A stretch of DNA of 35,966 bases from Sneathiella sp. (GCF_002694385.1 NZ_NZMB01000023.1:63678-99643), one strand, 5' to 3'; positions 16,436 to 25,150 are shown, counted from the first letter of the stretch. Translations and numbers: made by a program. The notes: generated by a model from the letters alone, not told the origin.

Positions 16436-18937
16436 CTACTCCCGCATCAGGACTTCCTTGACCTTGCTCGCCACTTCCTTGAGAGAGAAGGGCTTGGGCA
16501 GGAAGTCGATTTTGCTGACATCGAAGTCGAGGTCTTTGCGGAAGGCATCCTCAGCATAGCCGGAAATGAAGATGACCTTAAGGTCCGGCGTTTCTTTCAG
16601 AATTTCCTTCACCAGCGCCGGACCATCCATCACCGGCATCACCACATCGCTGATCAGGAGATCAATCGCCCCGTCATGGGCTCGCGAAACCTCCAGCGCC
16701 GCTTCGCCGCAATCGGCCTGCAAAACTGTATAGCCCACATTTTCGAGCGCCCGGGCGGCAAAAAGCCGGACAGGATCCTCATCCTCCACCAGCAGGATTG
16801 TTCCTTTGCCGGTCAAATCCCGATGCGCCGCCTTTTGCGGCGCGTCTGTTGTGTCGCCTGCCCTTGCCTCTTCGGTGTATCGAGGCAGAAATATGCTGAA
16901 GGTTGTACCGATATCCTCATTATTTTCAGCAAAGATAAACCCGCCCGTCTGCTTGATGATACCGTAGACCGTACTGAGCCCAAGCCCCGTTCCCTCGCCG
17001 ACTTTCTTCGTCGTGAAGAAGGGTTCGAAAATTTTGACGAGTACTTTTTCGGGTATGCCGGTACCGGTATCAGAAACCCTAACGAGGATATAATCGCCCG
17101 GTGGGATCAGATCATTGTAGTCTTTCTGGCCGGGTGATATGGTCAGATTTTCCGTACTGAAGGTGAGCAAACCATCACCCGACATGGCATCACGGGCATT
17201 GACGGCCAGATTGATAATCACCTGTTCAAACTGGCCGCGGTCCACCTTGACCAGCCATAAATCGCGCGCATGAGTGATTTTAAGCTGGATCGCCTCGCCG
17301 ATCAGACGGCGCAGCAGGTTTGAAAGCTCGGCCAGTACATCGGTAAGATCCGTCACCTCCGGTCGCAATGTCTGCTGGCGGGAGAAGGCAAGGAGCTGGC
17401 GCACAAGTCCCGCCGCGCGGTTGGCGTTCTGTTTGATCTGGTTGATATCGGAATAGGACGGGTCGCCAACCTGATGGCGCAGCAACAACAGGTCGCAGAA
17501 CCCGATCATCGCCGTCAGCAAATTATTAAAATCATGCGCAATACCGCCCGCAAGTTGGCCAACGGCCTGCATCTTCTGGCTTTGTGCAAACTGTACTTCC
17601 AGACTGCGCTGAATGGAGGTGTCCACCACATGGATCAATAGACGTTCATCCGCCGGGTCTTCCCCCGCAATGGCACTGATATAGAAGCTGGCCGCCCGCT
17701 CCTCCGTTGCGCCAAGGAGTTTCACCTCGATCGCAGGCGCTGCCAGATCGCTTGCCGATGCCTCCATCAGCTTTTGGCGAAGCGATTTCTGATCGGCCGC
17801 ATCGACAAGGTCCGTTACATGGCTGCCGATCGCCTTGTTGAGAACAGTCCCGGTCAGGGCGCGAAATGCTGGGTTGGCTTCCATCACCACGCCTTTCGCG
17901 TCCAGCAGCAGAATGCCGATAGGCGCCGCCTCGAAAAACCGGCGAAAATGCAGCTCGGCATTAGCCACCCTCTCGCGCCACTCCTTTTCCTGCAGCAACT
18001 CCCGCACAACGGAGCGCGAACCGATCACTGCGCCCGCCTCATCCCGGACAATCGTCTGGGTAACATGAACCGGCAGCAGCGTCCCGTCTCGCCGTTTCAA
18101 TGTCAGCTCCCCTTCATAAAGGGGGCCATCGGCCGTGACGATTTCCATCAGATCAAGTTGCGCTTCGTTCGCCTTGATCACCAGATCGCTGAAAATAAGC
18201 GCGCCCGCATTCAGCTCTTCCTGGCGATATCCGAGCCAGTCGGCGAACATACGGTTGGCGAACAACAGCCGCCCCTCCCCATCGAGAGAGTAAAAGCCGA
18301 CCGGCGCATTATTGAAATATTCTGACAGCTTCTCGCGGGCAAGGCGTTCTTCCTCTTCCAGCCTGTGCTGCCCGGTTGTTTCGGTGACATACCAGATAAT
18401 GCTGTCCGGGAGCGCCGCCAGCGAATGGGCAAGTATGGACAGCCAGCGCCCTTTCGCGGTTTCCAGATCAAATCGCCCGCCTGTCGTCCCGTCATAGACA
18501 GCGGCCTTCAGCATCCTCTCCAGCTGCGCCCTTGCCTTCTCATCATCGGCAAAATAGTCACCAAGGGTTATTGCCTCTTCCAGCCCTGAAAGATCGAGCA
18601 ATTCACGATAGGCATCATTGGCATAGATGAAACGGCCATCCTTGGTCGTCAGCAGCCGCCCCTCCGGGCTGGAGGCGATCAGGTCCGCCATCATGTCAAG
18701 ATTGCCGCTCGCCGCCTGTCGAAGCCCGTGAAAGATCAGGTACCACAGGCCGAGCCCCATCGCCGCGACGACCATGGCGCTCAGGATAATGATATTGACA
18801 AGGCCAAGCTCCCGTCCGAGAAGCGCGGATATGACAATCAGTACGGCGACCAGAAAGAAAGCCGCGGCAAGCTGGCGGGCATCCACGCCCATAAAGAATT
18901 TGCGGTTTCTCCGTCGCCTGTCGATTTGCTGGTCCAT
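16436..18937 (-). CDS. cckA: CckA-type hybrid sensor histidine kinase
   Basis: This 833-residue kinase has two membrane spans (about 20-42 and 46-70), then PAS domains at about 85-190, 200-315 and 330-445. The dimerisation and phospho-acceptor domain has His468 in [20 protein letters not shown]. The catalytic ATPase domain has [10 protein letters not shown] and [14 protein letters not shown]-terminal receiver has phospho-acceptor Asp764 in LLISDVVMP and the conserved Lys in LPKPF. The acceptor-region sequence is the one found in CckA proteins. CckA phosphorylates ChpT and through it CtrA, linking the cell cycle and flagellar synthesis in alphaproteobacteria. It starts nine bases after flhB and is the last gene of the flagellar operon. 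A consensus CtrA site at 26023 in the same window fits this circuit. Confidence 0.93.
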   Translation of the reverse strand: MDQQIDRRRRNRKFFMGVDARQLAAAFFLVAVLIVISALLGRELGLVNIIILSAMVVAAMGLGLWYLIFHGLRQAASGNLDMMADLIASSPEGRLLTTKDGRFIYANDAYRELLDLSGLEEAITLGDYFADDEKARAQLERMLKAAVYDGTTGGRFDLETAKGRWLSILAHSLAALPDSIIWYVTETTGQHRLEEEERLAREKLSEYFNNAPVGFYSLDGEGRLLFANRMFADWLGYRQEELNAGALIFSDLVIKANEAQLDLMEIVTADGPLYEGELTLKRRDGTLLPVHVTQTIVRDEAGAVIGSRSVVRELLQEKEWRERVANAELHFRRFFEAAPIGILLLDAKGVVMEANPAFRALTGTVLNKAIGSHVTDLVDAADQKSLRQKLMEASASDLAAPAIEVKLLGATEERAASFYISAIAGEDPADERLLIHVVDTSIQRSLEVQFAQSQKMQAVGQLAGGIAHDFNNLLTAMIGFCDLLLLRHQVGDPSYSDINQIKQNANRAAGLVRQLLAFSRQQTLRPEVTDLTDVLAELSNLLRRLIGEAIQLKITHARDLWLVKVDRGQFEQVIINLAVNARDAMSGDGLLTFSTENLTISPGQKDYNDLIPPGDYILVRVSDTGTGIPEKVLVKIFEPFFTTKKVGEGTGLGLSTVYGIIKQTGGFIFAENNEDIGTTFSIFLPRYTEEARAGDTTDAPQKAAHRDLTGKGTILLVEDEDPVRLFAARALENVGYTVLQADCGEAALEVSRAHDGAIDLLISDVVMPVMDGPALVKEILKETPDLKVIFISGYAEDAFRKDLDFDVSKIDFLPKPFSLKEVASKVKEVLMRE

Positions 18938-18946
18938 CGCGCCCGT

Positions 18947-20023
18947 CTAATTCTTCAGTCTTGATTTGTTAAGGCGCATGACATAGCTGATGATTTCAGC
19001 CACCGCCTTAAAATGTTCATAGGGTATTTCCTCATCCAGGTCACAGGCCTTGTGCAGGGCCCGGGCAAGCGGCGGATTTTCAACAATCGGGATTTCATTT
19101 TCCGTCGCAATTTCACGGATTTTCGCGGCGATATTGTCCATGCCCTTGGCGACAACGACAGGCGCGCGCTCCTCTTCCGGTTTGTATTGCAGGGCGACAG
19201 CGAAATGCGTCGGGTTGGTGATCACCACATCCGCCTCCGGCACCGCCTGCATCATGCGCTGCCGCGAACGTTCAGCCCTGAGCGCCCGTAGCCGCGCCCG
19301 CACCATAGGATCGCCTTCCGTCTGCTTGAACTCGTCCTTGATCTCCTGCTTCGTCATACGCAGCTCTTTATAATGATTAAAGCGCTGATAGAGAAAGTCG
19401 AGCCCGGCAATGACGCTCATCACCGCGACAATACCGGCGATCAGCAGCAGCGACTGTTCCTGAATGAGTTTCAGCACTTCCGGCACATCATAGGAGACGA
19501 CAACGGGAAGCTCGTTCATGGAAGGGAGGACGAACAATACCGCAACCGATCCGACAATCGTCAGCTTCAGCAAACCTTTCGCGAACTCAACCAGTGATTT
19601 GGATGAGAAAAGTCGCTTAAACCCTTTAAATATAGATATTTTTTCCAGTTTTGGTTTGATCCGCTCAGCCGAGAGAATTGGCCGGTGCTGAATAAGGTTG
19701 CCGATCAGACCAGCCAGCATCAAGGTGCCGAGGGCAGGCGCAACCACCCAGATCACTGCCCATCCCAAATCTCCGAAGATCACGCCAAGATGAAACCGGT
19801 CGGTGGCAATGGCGTGAGGTTGTTCGATAAACTTCAACAGATCAAATGCCAGCCCTTTTCCAAGCCCGGCGATAAAGATCAGGACAACCAGTCCGATCCC
19901 CATGGTCATGAACCAGTGTCCGACCTCCTGCGATTTCGGCACCTGCCCTTTTTTGAAGGCGTCTTCCAGCCGTTTGGCCGTTGGCTCTTCGGTTTTTTGG
20001 GCGTCATCCGTATCTTCAGCCAT
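18947..20023 (-). CDS. flhB: Flagellar export switch protein FlhB
   Basis: This inner-membrane component of the flagellar type III export gate is 358 residues long. A charged N-terminus (DDAQKTEEPTAKRLEDAFKK) is followed by four membrane spans. The cytoplasmic domain contains the self-cleavage site NPTH (Asn270-Pro271), which switches export from rod/hook to filament subunits. The C-domain ending with PYEHFKAVAEIISYVMRL is complete. AAGGG precedes the ATG, six bases after fliR. A short paralogue of its C-domain is encoded at 23382. Confidence 0.96.
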   Translation of the reverse strand: MAEDTDDAQKTEEPTAKRLEDAFKKGQVPKSQEVGHWFMTMGIGLVVLIFIAGLGKGLAFDLLKFIEQPHAIATDRFHLGVIFGDLGWAVIWVVAPALGTLMLAGLIGNLIQHRPILSAERIKPKLEKISIFKGFKRLFSSKSLVEFAKGLLKLTIVGSVAVLFVLPSMNELPVVVSYDVPEVLKLIQEQSLLLIAGIVAVMSVIAGLDFLYQRFNHYKELRMTKQEIKDEFKQTEGDPMVRARLRALRAERSRQRMMQAVPEADVVITNPTHFAVALQYKPEEERAPVVVAKGMDNIAAKIREIATENEIPIVENPPLARALHKACDLDEEIPYEHFKAVAEIISYVMRLNKSRLKN

Positions 20024-20029
20024 CGGCCC

Positions 20030-20791
20030 TTATTCCCCGAGAAAGCGATACAGCGCTTGCTCGTAATAACTGATAAACCACATCATCGCGGCGCCGATTG
20101 TAATCGCCAGAATGGCAAAGGAAAGAATAATCTGCAGGGGGATCGCGACAAAGAAAATCTGCACCTGGGGCATCAGGCGATTAAGCAGGCCAATGCCCAT
20201 ATAAAAAGTGATTCCGAAAACCAGAAAGGGAGCGGATATCTGGAAGCCAAGCAGGAAGGACTGCTGTACGAAATCCGCGACAAGCTGACTGATGGAACCA
20301 AAATCCGGCGCCTGCCCGACAGGGAATACCCGATAGGTGGCGAAAGTCCCCTCAATAAACAGATGATGCATGTCGGTCACAAAAATCAGTGTCAGCCCCA
20401 TCAGCGTCATGAAAGTACTGGTGATCGCCCCTTGAGTCATTTGCGCGGGATCGAAAAATTGCGCGGCGGCAAGGCCCGACTGCTGCGCAATGATGGAGCC
20501 CGCCACATGCAACGCGCTCAATAACAGGCGCAGCACCCCACCCATGACAAGGCCAACGAGCGTTTCACCGAGAAGCAACATCAGCAGCCCGACCGGCGTT
20601 GCAGGCTCCGGCGGCAGCTCCGGCGCGACAAAGGGCAGAACCAGAAAGCTGACCGCCAGTGCGATGGCCAGACGGATGCGCGGCGGGATAAATGCTTCGC
20701 CAAACCCCGGGACAACCATGAAGGCCGCCCCAAGACGCAGGAATACCAGCATGAAAAACCAGATATTTACGCTGAGGAATTCATCCAGCAT
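20030..20791 (-). CDS. fliR: Flagellar export gate protein FliR
   Basis: This 253-residue membrane protein of the export gate (with FliP, FliQ, FlhA and FlhB) has several hydrophobic spans. Family sequence is visible in FLRLGAAFMVVPGFGE near the N-terminus, RIRLAIALAVSFLVLP, and the GLLNRLMPQVQIFFVAIPLQ segment near residue 200. It lies between fliQ and flhB, the conserved order. GAGGGA lies 11 bases before the ATG. Confidence 0.96.
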   Translation of the reverse strand: MLDEFLSVNIWFFMLVFLRLGAAFMVVPGFGEAFIPPRIRLAIALAVSFLVLPFVAPELPPEPATPVGLLMLLLGETLVGLVMGGVLRLLLSALHVAGSIIAQQSGLAAAQFFDPAQMTQGAITSTFMTLMGLTLIFVTDMHHLFIEGTFATYRVFPVGQAPDFGSISQLVADFVQQSFLLGFQISAPFLVFGITFYMGIGLLNRLMPQVQIFFVAIPLQIILSFAILAITIGAAMMWFISYYEQALYRFLGE

Positions 20792-20805
20792 CTAGCGCGC
20801 GTCCC

Positions 20806-21072
20806 TCATCCGAGACCAGATATCCGCTGGGCAAGCTGCTCCATCAGCTCAATCATCGAACTGATCATAAAGGGCATGAAAACGATCAGGGAAAGAAAAA
20901 TGGCGAGAATTTTAGGGACGAAAACCAGCGTCATTTCCTGTATCTGCGTCAATGCCTGCACCAGCGCAATGATCAGACCGACGGCAAGGGCCACCAGCAT
21001 GACCGGAGACGCCACCATCAGCAGCACCCATATCGACTCACGGACGACATCGACGACATCGGCGGTGTTCAT
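20806..21072 (-). CDS. fliQ: Flagellar export gate protein FliQ
   Basis: At 88 residues this is the usual FliQ length, with two membrane helices (about 15-40 and 50-75). Typical sequence is ALAVGLIIALVQALTQIQEMTLVFVPKI. FliQ forms part of the helical FliPQR export pore. The gene sits between fliE and fliR in the operon. Confidence 0.96.
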   Translation of the reverse strand: MNTADVVDVVRESIWVLLMVASPVMLVALAVGLIIALVQALTQIQEMTLVFVPKILAIFLSLIVFMPFMISSMIELMEQLAQRISGLG

Positions 21073-21106
21073 GGTTTCAATCCTTTGCTGTAATACCGAT
21101 TACAGC

Positions 21107-21436
21107 CTAGATTGGCATTTTTATGATGTCTTGATAAGCCTGAATTACACGATCACGAACAGCCACGACCGTTTCAAGGGTGGCCTCGGCATTGCTGACC
21201 GCGGTCACGATATCAGCGAGACCGGCATCCCCGGTGACGGATTCAAGACTGATCCGCTCGGCATTGACGCCATTTTCGATGGCCGTGCCCCCTGCTTCGG
21301 CCAGCATCTCGGCAAAGCTCGGACCGGTGAGTTCTTGCGCACCGCTCAGCGCCTCAGCCGGGCCTTTGGCTCCCACTGCGTTATTGATGGCCTTGGCATA
21401 GGCCTGCGTCGCAGCCAGTGCTGTCGTATCCGCCAT
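21107..21436 (-). CDS. fliE: Flagellar basal-body protein FliE
   Basis: This 109-residue protein links the MS ring to the rod. The C-terminal half carries the family pattern: SFAEMLAEA, then ADIVTAVSNAEATLETVVAVRDRVIQAYQDIIKMPI compressed here to its key features (VRDRVIQAYQDI near the end). GAAGGG precedes the ATG. It is encoded between flgC and fliQ, the standard alphaproteobacterial order. Confidence 0.94.
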   Translation of the reverse strand: MADTTALAATQAYAKAINNAVGAKGPAEALSGAQELTGPSFAEMLAEAGGTAIENGVNAERISLESVTGDAGLADIVTAVSNAEATLETVVAVRDRVIQAYQDIIKMPI

Positions 21437-21456
21437 AATCTACCCTTCTCTAACTT

Positions 21457-21867
21457 CTACTGCCGCAGGATATCAAGTGTGCGCATGATCATCTTCTTGG
21501 ACGCCTCGATGGCCCCGAGGTTAGCCTGATAGGAGCGCTGGGTTTCCTTCATGTCCATTACCTCGATCAGGGAATTGACATTCGGCATTTTCACATAGCC
21601 ATCGGCATTGGCCGCCGGATGGCTCGGATTGAATTTGAGATCGAACTCACTGCGGTCCACGCCGATATTGGAAACCGCCACCTTGGTAATATTCTCCTCG
21701 CGGTCCAGGACATTTTTAAATGAAATGACCTTGCGGCGGTATGGGTCCTCTTCCGGCGTCTTGCCCATGCTGTCCTTATTTGCCAGATTTTCCGAGATCA
21801 CCCGCATACGCTGTCCCTGGGCATCAAGACCCGAGGCGGAAATCCGCATTGTTTTCAAAAGATCCAT
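21457..21867 (-). CDS. flgC: Proximal rod protein FlgC
   Basis: At 136 residues this has the normal FlgC length. The N-terminal rod motif MRISASGLDAQGQRMRVISE is followed by NLAN. The C-terminus holds NVNSLIEVMDMKETQRSYQA and the terminal helix. It is exported and assembled in the rod. AAAGGA precedes the ATG. A divergent FlgC-like protein is encoded separately at 26120. Confidence 0.96.
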   Translation of the reverse strand: MDLLKTMRISASGLDAQGQRMRVISENLANKDSMGKTPEEDPYRRKVISFKNVLDREENITKVAVSNIGVDRSEFDLKFNPSHPAANADGYVKMPNVNSLIEVMDMKETQRSYQANLGAIEASKKMIMRTLDILRQ

Positions 21868-21891
21868 TTCACGGTATCCTTTCAGTTATTC

Positions 21892-22293
21892 TCAGCGACG
21901 GCCGAGGGCGGTTTTGATAAGACCGAGGTTTTTCTTGTAAAGCGAAGTGGTCAGCTCATACTGAATTTGCGTATCGGCGACCTTCATCATTTCTTCTTCC
22001 AGCATCACCGCATTGCCCGTAGGCGTCATTTCGGTGACATTCCGGTCAATCTGCGATTCATATCGGGATGCCTCGCCAACAAAAATATGGCGCGTATTGG
22101 TCCGGCTGATATGTACATTCTCTTCCTGAGGCCCCTGAATAAATTCTCTGAATTTCAAAGGCTTGAGATCACGCGCACGATAGTTAGGCGTATCTGAATT
22201 GGCAATATTCTGGGCCAGCACCTTCTGGCGGGCCGTCAGCCATTTCATTTTCTCCGTCAGCGCGGCGAAGAGCGGAATTTTTTCCAGGTTCAT
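21892..22293 (-). CDS. flgB: Proximal rod protein FlgB
   Basis: This 133-residue rod protein has an N-terminal region TARQKVLAQNIANSDTPNYR, the rod-family signature. A variable middle and a C-terminal helix (KVADTQIQYELTTSLYKKNL) follow. It is the first gene of the flgB-flgC-fliE-fliQ-fliR-flhB-cckA operon. The promoter should lie in 22294-22388; I see only a half CtrA-like TTAAC at 22348-22352 there, so the control element is unassigned. The Shine-Dalgarno is weak. Confidence 0.95.
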   Translation of the reverse strand: MNLEKIPLFAALTEKMKWLTARQKVLAQNIANSDTPNYRARDLKPLKFREFIQGPQEENVHISRTNTRHIFVGEASRYESQIDRNVTEMTPTGNAVMLEEEMMKVADTQIQYELTTSLYKKNLGLIKTALGRR

Positions 22294-22389
22294 CTCAGGA
22301 TCGTTTCCGTTCGCGGTTTATCCTGAGCCTACAATAAGGAACAAATCTTAACAGAGGATGAACATATATCGCCCATCACCGCAGCGCAT

Positions 22390-22417
22390 AAAAAAACGCC
22401 CCCGCAAGCGGAGGCGT
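22390..22417 (-). terminator. Intrinsic terminator of the DJ-1/PfpI-like gene
   Basis: On the minus strand ACGCCTCCGC pairs with GCGGGGGCGT (complements of 22408-22417 and 22396-22405, one G-T pair). A run of T residues follows (complement of 22390-22396). It lies about 25 bases after the DJ-1-like stop and shields the flgB promoter from readthrough. Confidence 0.88.
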
Positions 22418-22442
22418 CTCATAAGCATTACAGTGCGTCTTT

Positions 22443-23012
22443 TCAGGCGGCTTCCCAAGCTTCCGGTTCATATTTGACGATACGATCCGCGAAGTTCGCA
22501 ACCAGCGCCTCATCTGCCGACAGGCCCGTAACAAGCATGTCATCGACATGCAGTTCCCCATCATGGATTGCCACGCCTTTTTCCGTCAGCGTTCCAACGG
22601 CATCCTCAGTGGCGACGACGCTGCGCCCTTCCAGCAGACCAGCTTCGGCGAGAATACGCGCGGCATCCTGAACCAGAGCGACAGGCTTGTTATCTTCCAT
22701 AAAGCCGCGCATGAAGCGGGCCGTTTGCGGATCCGAGGCCAGGCGGCTCACATGGCGGGAGCCCCCCGGGATGACAACCGCATCGAAATGATGGGACATG
22801 GACAGCTCAAGCTGGGCGTTTGCCGGAAAGAAATGGCCCCAGCCATTGCCGTGCCAGCTGTTGACGACGCCTTTTTCCGGCGAGACGATCTTGACATCGG
22901 CGCCGGTGGTCACAAGAGCCTTATGCAGGCTGGTCATATGGGATTCTTCGAATCCGTTAGCAACAAGAATGGCAACGGTCTTGCCGTTCAGCACATTTTC
23001 CATGTCATTCAT
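22443..23012 (-). CDS. DJ-1/PfpI-like protein lacking the catalytic cysteine
   Basis: This 189-residue protein has the class I glutamine-amidotransferase-like DJ-1/PfpI fold. It shows TVAILVANGFEESHM (N-terminal strand with the conserved Glu), VSPEKG, FDAVVIPGG and LAEAGLLEGRSV. At the nucleophile elbow, where PfpI-type proteins read AxxCHG, this one reads ALVQDAARIL: Gln replaces Cys and Asp replaces His. Hydrolase, protease or glyoxalase chemistry through a Cys is therefore unlikely. A similar loss is known in the C-terminal domain of large catalases. It may be a binding or structural protein. The start is the ATG with GAGGAG ten bases upstream; ATG 23003 is an alternative. The gene is monocistronic with its own terminator. 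Confidence 0.87.
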   Translation of the reverse strand: MNDMENVLNGKTVAILVANGFEESHMTSLHKALVTTGADVKIVSPEKGVVNSWHGNGWGHFFPANAQLELSMSHHFDAVVIPGGSRHVSRLASDPQTARFMRGFMEDNKPVALVQDAARILAEAGLLEGRSVVATEDAVGTLTEKGVAIHDGELHVDDMLVTGLSADEALVANFADRIVKYEPEAWEAA

Positions 23013-23054
23013 TAAATTCTTACTCCTCTTATCTCTCGCAGGCACCGCGCGTCA

Positions 23055-23243
23055 TCAAATTATTGAATGACGGGAGCATTCAACATTGCGGGGCTTTTCC
23101 TCACAGGAACAGCCGATCGTGTCACAACGACATTTGTTCAGTTTCACTTGTGCAAGTCGGAGCAATGCTCCTGCCAGTTTATCTGCACAGCGCCGGTCAC
23201 AATTAATAGAGGCAATGTCGCCATTGTCCGGCGAACGGAACAT
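23055..23243 (-). CDS. Possible small cysteine-rich protein (62 residues), uncertain
   Basis: This reading frame lies in the 369-bp gap between the DJ-1-like gene and the plus-strand flagellar operon. It contains CDRRC, CRC and CSC clusters and an upstream GGGAAAG very close to its ATG. The Cys pattern could bind metal, but I recognise no family and the spacing of the ribosome site is poor. It may be a chance frame. Apart from this and the CtrA-like site at 23315-23329, I see nothing definite in the gap. Confidence 0.25.
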   Translation of the reverse strand: MFRSPDNGDIASINCDRRCADKLAGALLRLAQVKLNKCRCDTIGCSCEEKPRNVECSRHSII

Positions 23244-23314
23244 AGTCTTTCCCGCAGCCCGTTGCAAGAAGGAACTTGCATATTTTCACCCCGCATTAAT
23301 ATGCTCCCGACGGT

Positions 23315-23329
23315 GTAAACAAAATTTAA
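23315..23329. promoter_or_regulatory. Near-consensus CtrA site before the second flagellar operon
   Basis: The minus-strand reading is TTAA-N7-TTAC (TTAA at 23326-23329, GTAA on the plus strand at 23315-23318). It differs by one base from the TTAA-N7-TTAA CtrA pattern and lies 52 bases before ATG 23382. It is a plausible but imperfect site. Confidence 0.35.
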
Positions 23330-23381
23330 TCACATTTGCTGTATACCTACGTCACTGGTCAGGCACGACCGGAGCGAAACC

Positions 23382-23678
23382 ATGACAGATGATGACAATT
23401 CAGCCCGCATGCGAACAGACGAGCCCCTTGCTGTGGCGCTGCGCTATGGGGATCGGTCTGCCGCCCTTGCGACGGTCACAGCAAGCGGCAAAGGGGCGCT
23501 TGCCGAACGCATCTTGCAATTAGCTTTCGCTCATGGTGTAAAGGTGCGCACTGATTCCGATCTGGCACAGATTTTATCGGAAATCGAGGTTGACTGCCCT
23601 ATCCCCCATGAGGCATTCGCCGCGGTTTCGGAAATCCTTGCCTATCTTTATCGGTGTCAGGAAAAAACGCCAGATTGA
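23382..23678 (+). CDS. FlhB C-domain paralogue (FhlB/FlhX-like)
   Basis: This soluble 98-residue protein aligns with the C-terminal cytoplasmic domain of FlhB: AVALRY, the GKGALAERILQLAFAHGVKV helix-strand, and IPHEAFAAVSEILAYLYR matching IPYEHFKAVAEIISYVMR of the FlhB in this window. It lacks the membrane part and the NPTH cleavage motif, starting just after it. Such stand-alone domains can substitute for the cleaved FlhB C-domain or modulate export. GGAG lies seven bases before the ATG. It is the first gene of the operon with fliO and fliP. Confidence 0.9.
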   Translation: MTDDDNSARMRTDEPLAVALRYGDRSAALATVTASGKGALAERILQLAFAHGVKVRTDSDLAQILSEIEVDCPIPHEAFAAVSEILAYLYRCQEKTPD

Positions 23679-23688
23679 CCAGTGTACC

Positions 23689-23976
23689 ATGGAAAAAATC
23701 GCAAATATAAATGCAGAGATATCCGATGTCATGAATGACATTTCGGATTATCTGGAACAGACCCGCCAGGGGCTGATGGTTGATATGGGCTCGTTGCCGG
23801 AAAAGATTGTCCGTCTTCAGGGAAGGGTGCAAAGCGCCCCGCGTGAGGATCGCCTTCGTCTGACGGTGTTCATGAACCAGATGATGCAGGCGCTCAATCT
23901 TCTTTCCGACGAAATCCAGAAGCAGCATGATCTGATCAGCCGGAATATTCAACGCGTTGAAGGCAGCGCCCCCTAA
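23689..23976 (+). CDS. Small helical protein in the flagellar operon, unknown function
   Basis: This 95-residue protein is almost wholly helical by sequence, with heptad-like hydrophobic spacing (INAEISDVMNDISDYLEQ and TVFMNQMMQALNLLSDEIQK). It has no signal or membrane segment. I do not recognise a family; size and helicity would suit an export chaperone (FlgN/FliT style), but no specific motif supports this. The start is ATG 23689, ten bases after the FlhB-like stop; a longer upstream frame merely overlaps that gene. fliO follows. Confidence 0.7.
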   Translation: MEKIANINAEISDVMNDISDYLEQTRQGLMVDMGSLPEKIVRLQGRVQSAPREDRLRLTVFMNQMMQALNLLSDEIQKQHDLISRNIQRVEGSAP

Positions 23977-24059
23977 AGAATAGTTTTCAAATCCATGTGA
24001 GGCCGCTACTGTATGCCCGGAATGACAAACCGAGCGGACAAATTTTTGATGGCTGGCCA

Positions 24060-24362
24060 ATGGAACCCGTACAATACCTGAAATATATTGTCGGCCTGCT
24101 CATTGTTCTCGGCCTGATTGCGCTGATTACTCTCCTGGCGCGACGGCTGGGCATGGTTCCCCGTGCAAATCGCGATCCCAATGCCCCCAAACGTCTTTCC
24201 GTGACCGATGTCATTGCCATAGATGCCAAGCGCCGTCTGGTCCTTATCAAGCGCGATGACCGGGAACATCTGTTGCTGCTCGGGCCGGAGCGGGATCTTG
24301 TGATCGAGCAGAATATCCAACTTCCGGCCTCCGCCGATCCAATAGAAATGAAGCGCCTATGA
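24060..24362 (+). CDS. fliO: Flagellar biosynthesis protein FliO
   Basis: This 100-residue FliO-type protein has one N-terminal membrane span (about 8-28, IVGLLIVLGLIALITLLA). The basic segment RRLGMVPRAN and a small cytoplasmic domain with VIAIDAKRRLVLIKRDDREH follow, the FliO pattern. FliO helps FliP assemble into the export gate. The stop overlaps the fliP start (ATGA), showing translational coupling. The GTG 23997 extension is unlikely because it would add a polar stretch before the membrane span. Confidence 0.88.
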   Translation: MEPVQYLKYIVGLLIVLGLIALITLLARRLGMVPRANRDPNAPKRLSVTDVIAIDAKRRLVLIKRDDREHLLLLGPERDLVIEQNIQLPASADPIEMKRL

Positions 24363-25150
24363 CCGGAATTTCCAGACTTCGCTCCCTCCCCATGTCCGGC
24401 ATTGGCAAGGGGCTTTGCTTTTTCGCCCTTCTCGCGCTCGTCTTCTTCGCCCTGCCTTCTGACAGTATTGCGCAGTCCATATCCCTTGATTTCGGGGAGG
24501 ATGCCGGACCGCTGACCGGACGGATCGTCCAGCTTGTTGTCCTGATGACGGTGCTCAGCCTGGCGCCGGCCATCCTCATTGTCATGACCTCCTTTACGCG
24601 GCTGATCGTTGTCCTCTCGCTGCTGAGAAGTGCACTCGGCGTTCAATCGACCCCGCCAAATGTGGTGCTGATCTCCCTCGCGCTCTTTCTCACTGCCTTC
24701 ATCATGGCACCTACGTTCGAGTCGGCCTATGAAAACGGCATTGTCCCGCTGATGGAAGAGCAGATCGACGAGACGGAAGCCTTCAACCGTACCGTCGATC
24801 CGTTCCGCACCTTCATGATGGAGCATACCCGCGAGAAGGATGTTCTGCTTTTCATGGATCTGAGCCAAACACAGGAGGCCGCCACGCCACAAGAAATTCC
24901 GCTCAAGGTGCTGGTGCCTGCGTTTATGATCAGCGAACTCAAACGTGCGTTCGAGATCGGCTTCCTGCTGTTCGTCCCCTTTATCGTCATTGATATGGTG
25001 GTCGCCTCAATCCTGATGTCCATGGGTATGATGATGCTGCCACCCGTGATGATTTCTCTCCCCTTCAAGCTGATTTTCTTTGTGCTGGTCGATGGCTGGA
25101 ACCTGGTGGCGAAAAGCCTGGTGGAAAGCTTCTTCAATGGCGCGACGTAG
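24359..25150 (+). CDS. fliP: Flagellar export gate protein FliP
   Basis: This 263-residue protein has a cleavable signal-like N-terminus (LCFFALLALVFFALP, cleavage near SIAQS). The strongly conserved FliP body shows TSFTRLIVVLSLLRSALG, a PPNVVLISLALFLTAFIM segment, and LVPAFMISELKRAFEIGFLL and SMGMMMLPPVMISLPFKL near the end. FliP forms the core of the export pore with FliQ and FliR. Here it is separated from fliQ/fliR, which lie in the opposite operon. Its 3' end overlaps the EndoU gene by 14 bases. Confidence 0.97.
   Translation: MTGISRLRSLPMSGIGKGLCFFALLALVFFALPSDSIAQSISLDFGEDAGPLTGRIVQLVVLMTVLSLAPAILIVMTSFTRLIVVLSLLRSALGVQSTPPNVVLISLALFLTAFIMAPTFESAYENGIVPLMEEQIDETEAFNRTVDPFRTFMMEHTREKDVLLFMDLSQTQEAATPQEIPLKVLVPAFMISELKRAFEIGFLLFVPFIVIDMVVASILMSMGMMMLPPVMISLPFKLIFFVLVDGWNLVAKSLVESFFNGAT

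Noticed and set aside
19685-20524. 279-codon open frame on the plus strand
   Set aside because: Antisense to flhB and fliR; low-hydrophobicity, His/Asp-rich shadow of membrane helices.
22335-22352. Possible CtrA site before flgB
   Set aside because: Only one half (TTAAC) matches; the partner half is absent at the seven-base spacing.
23590-23688. N-terminal extension of the small helical protein at 23689
   Set aside because: It only overlaps the FlhB-like gene in another frame and has no ribosome site; the ATG at 23689 directly follows that gene's stop.
23987-24892. 301-codon open frame on the minus strand
   Set aside because: Antisense to fliO and fliP, which are clearly real.
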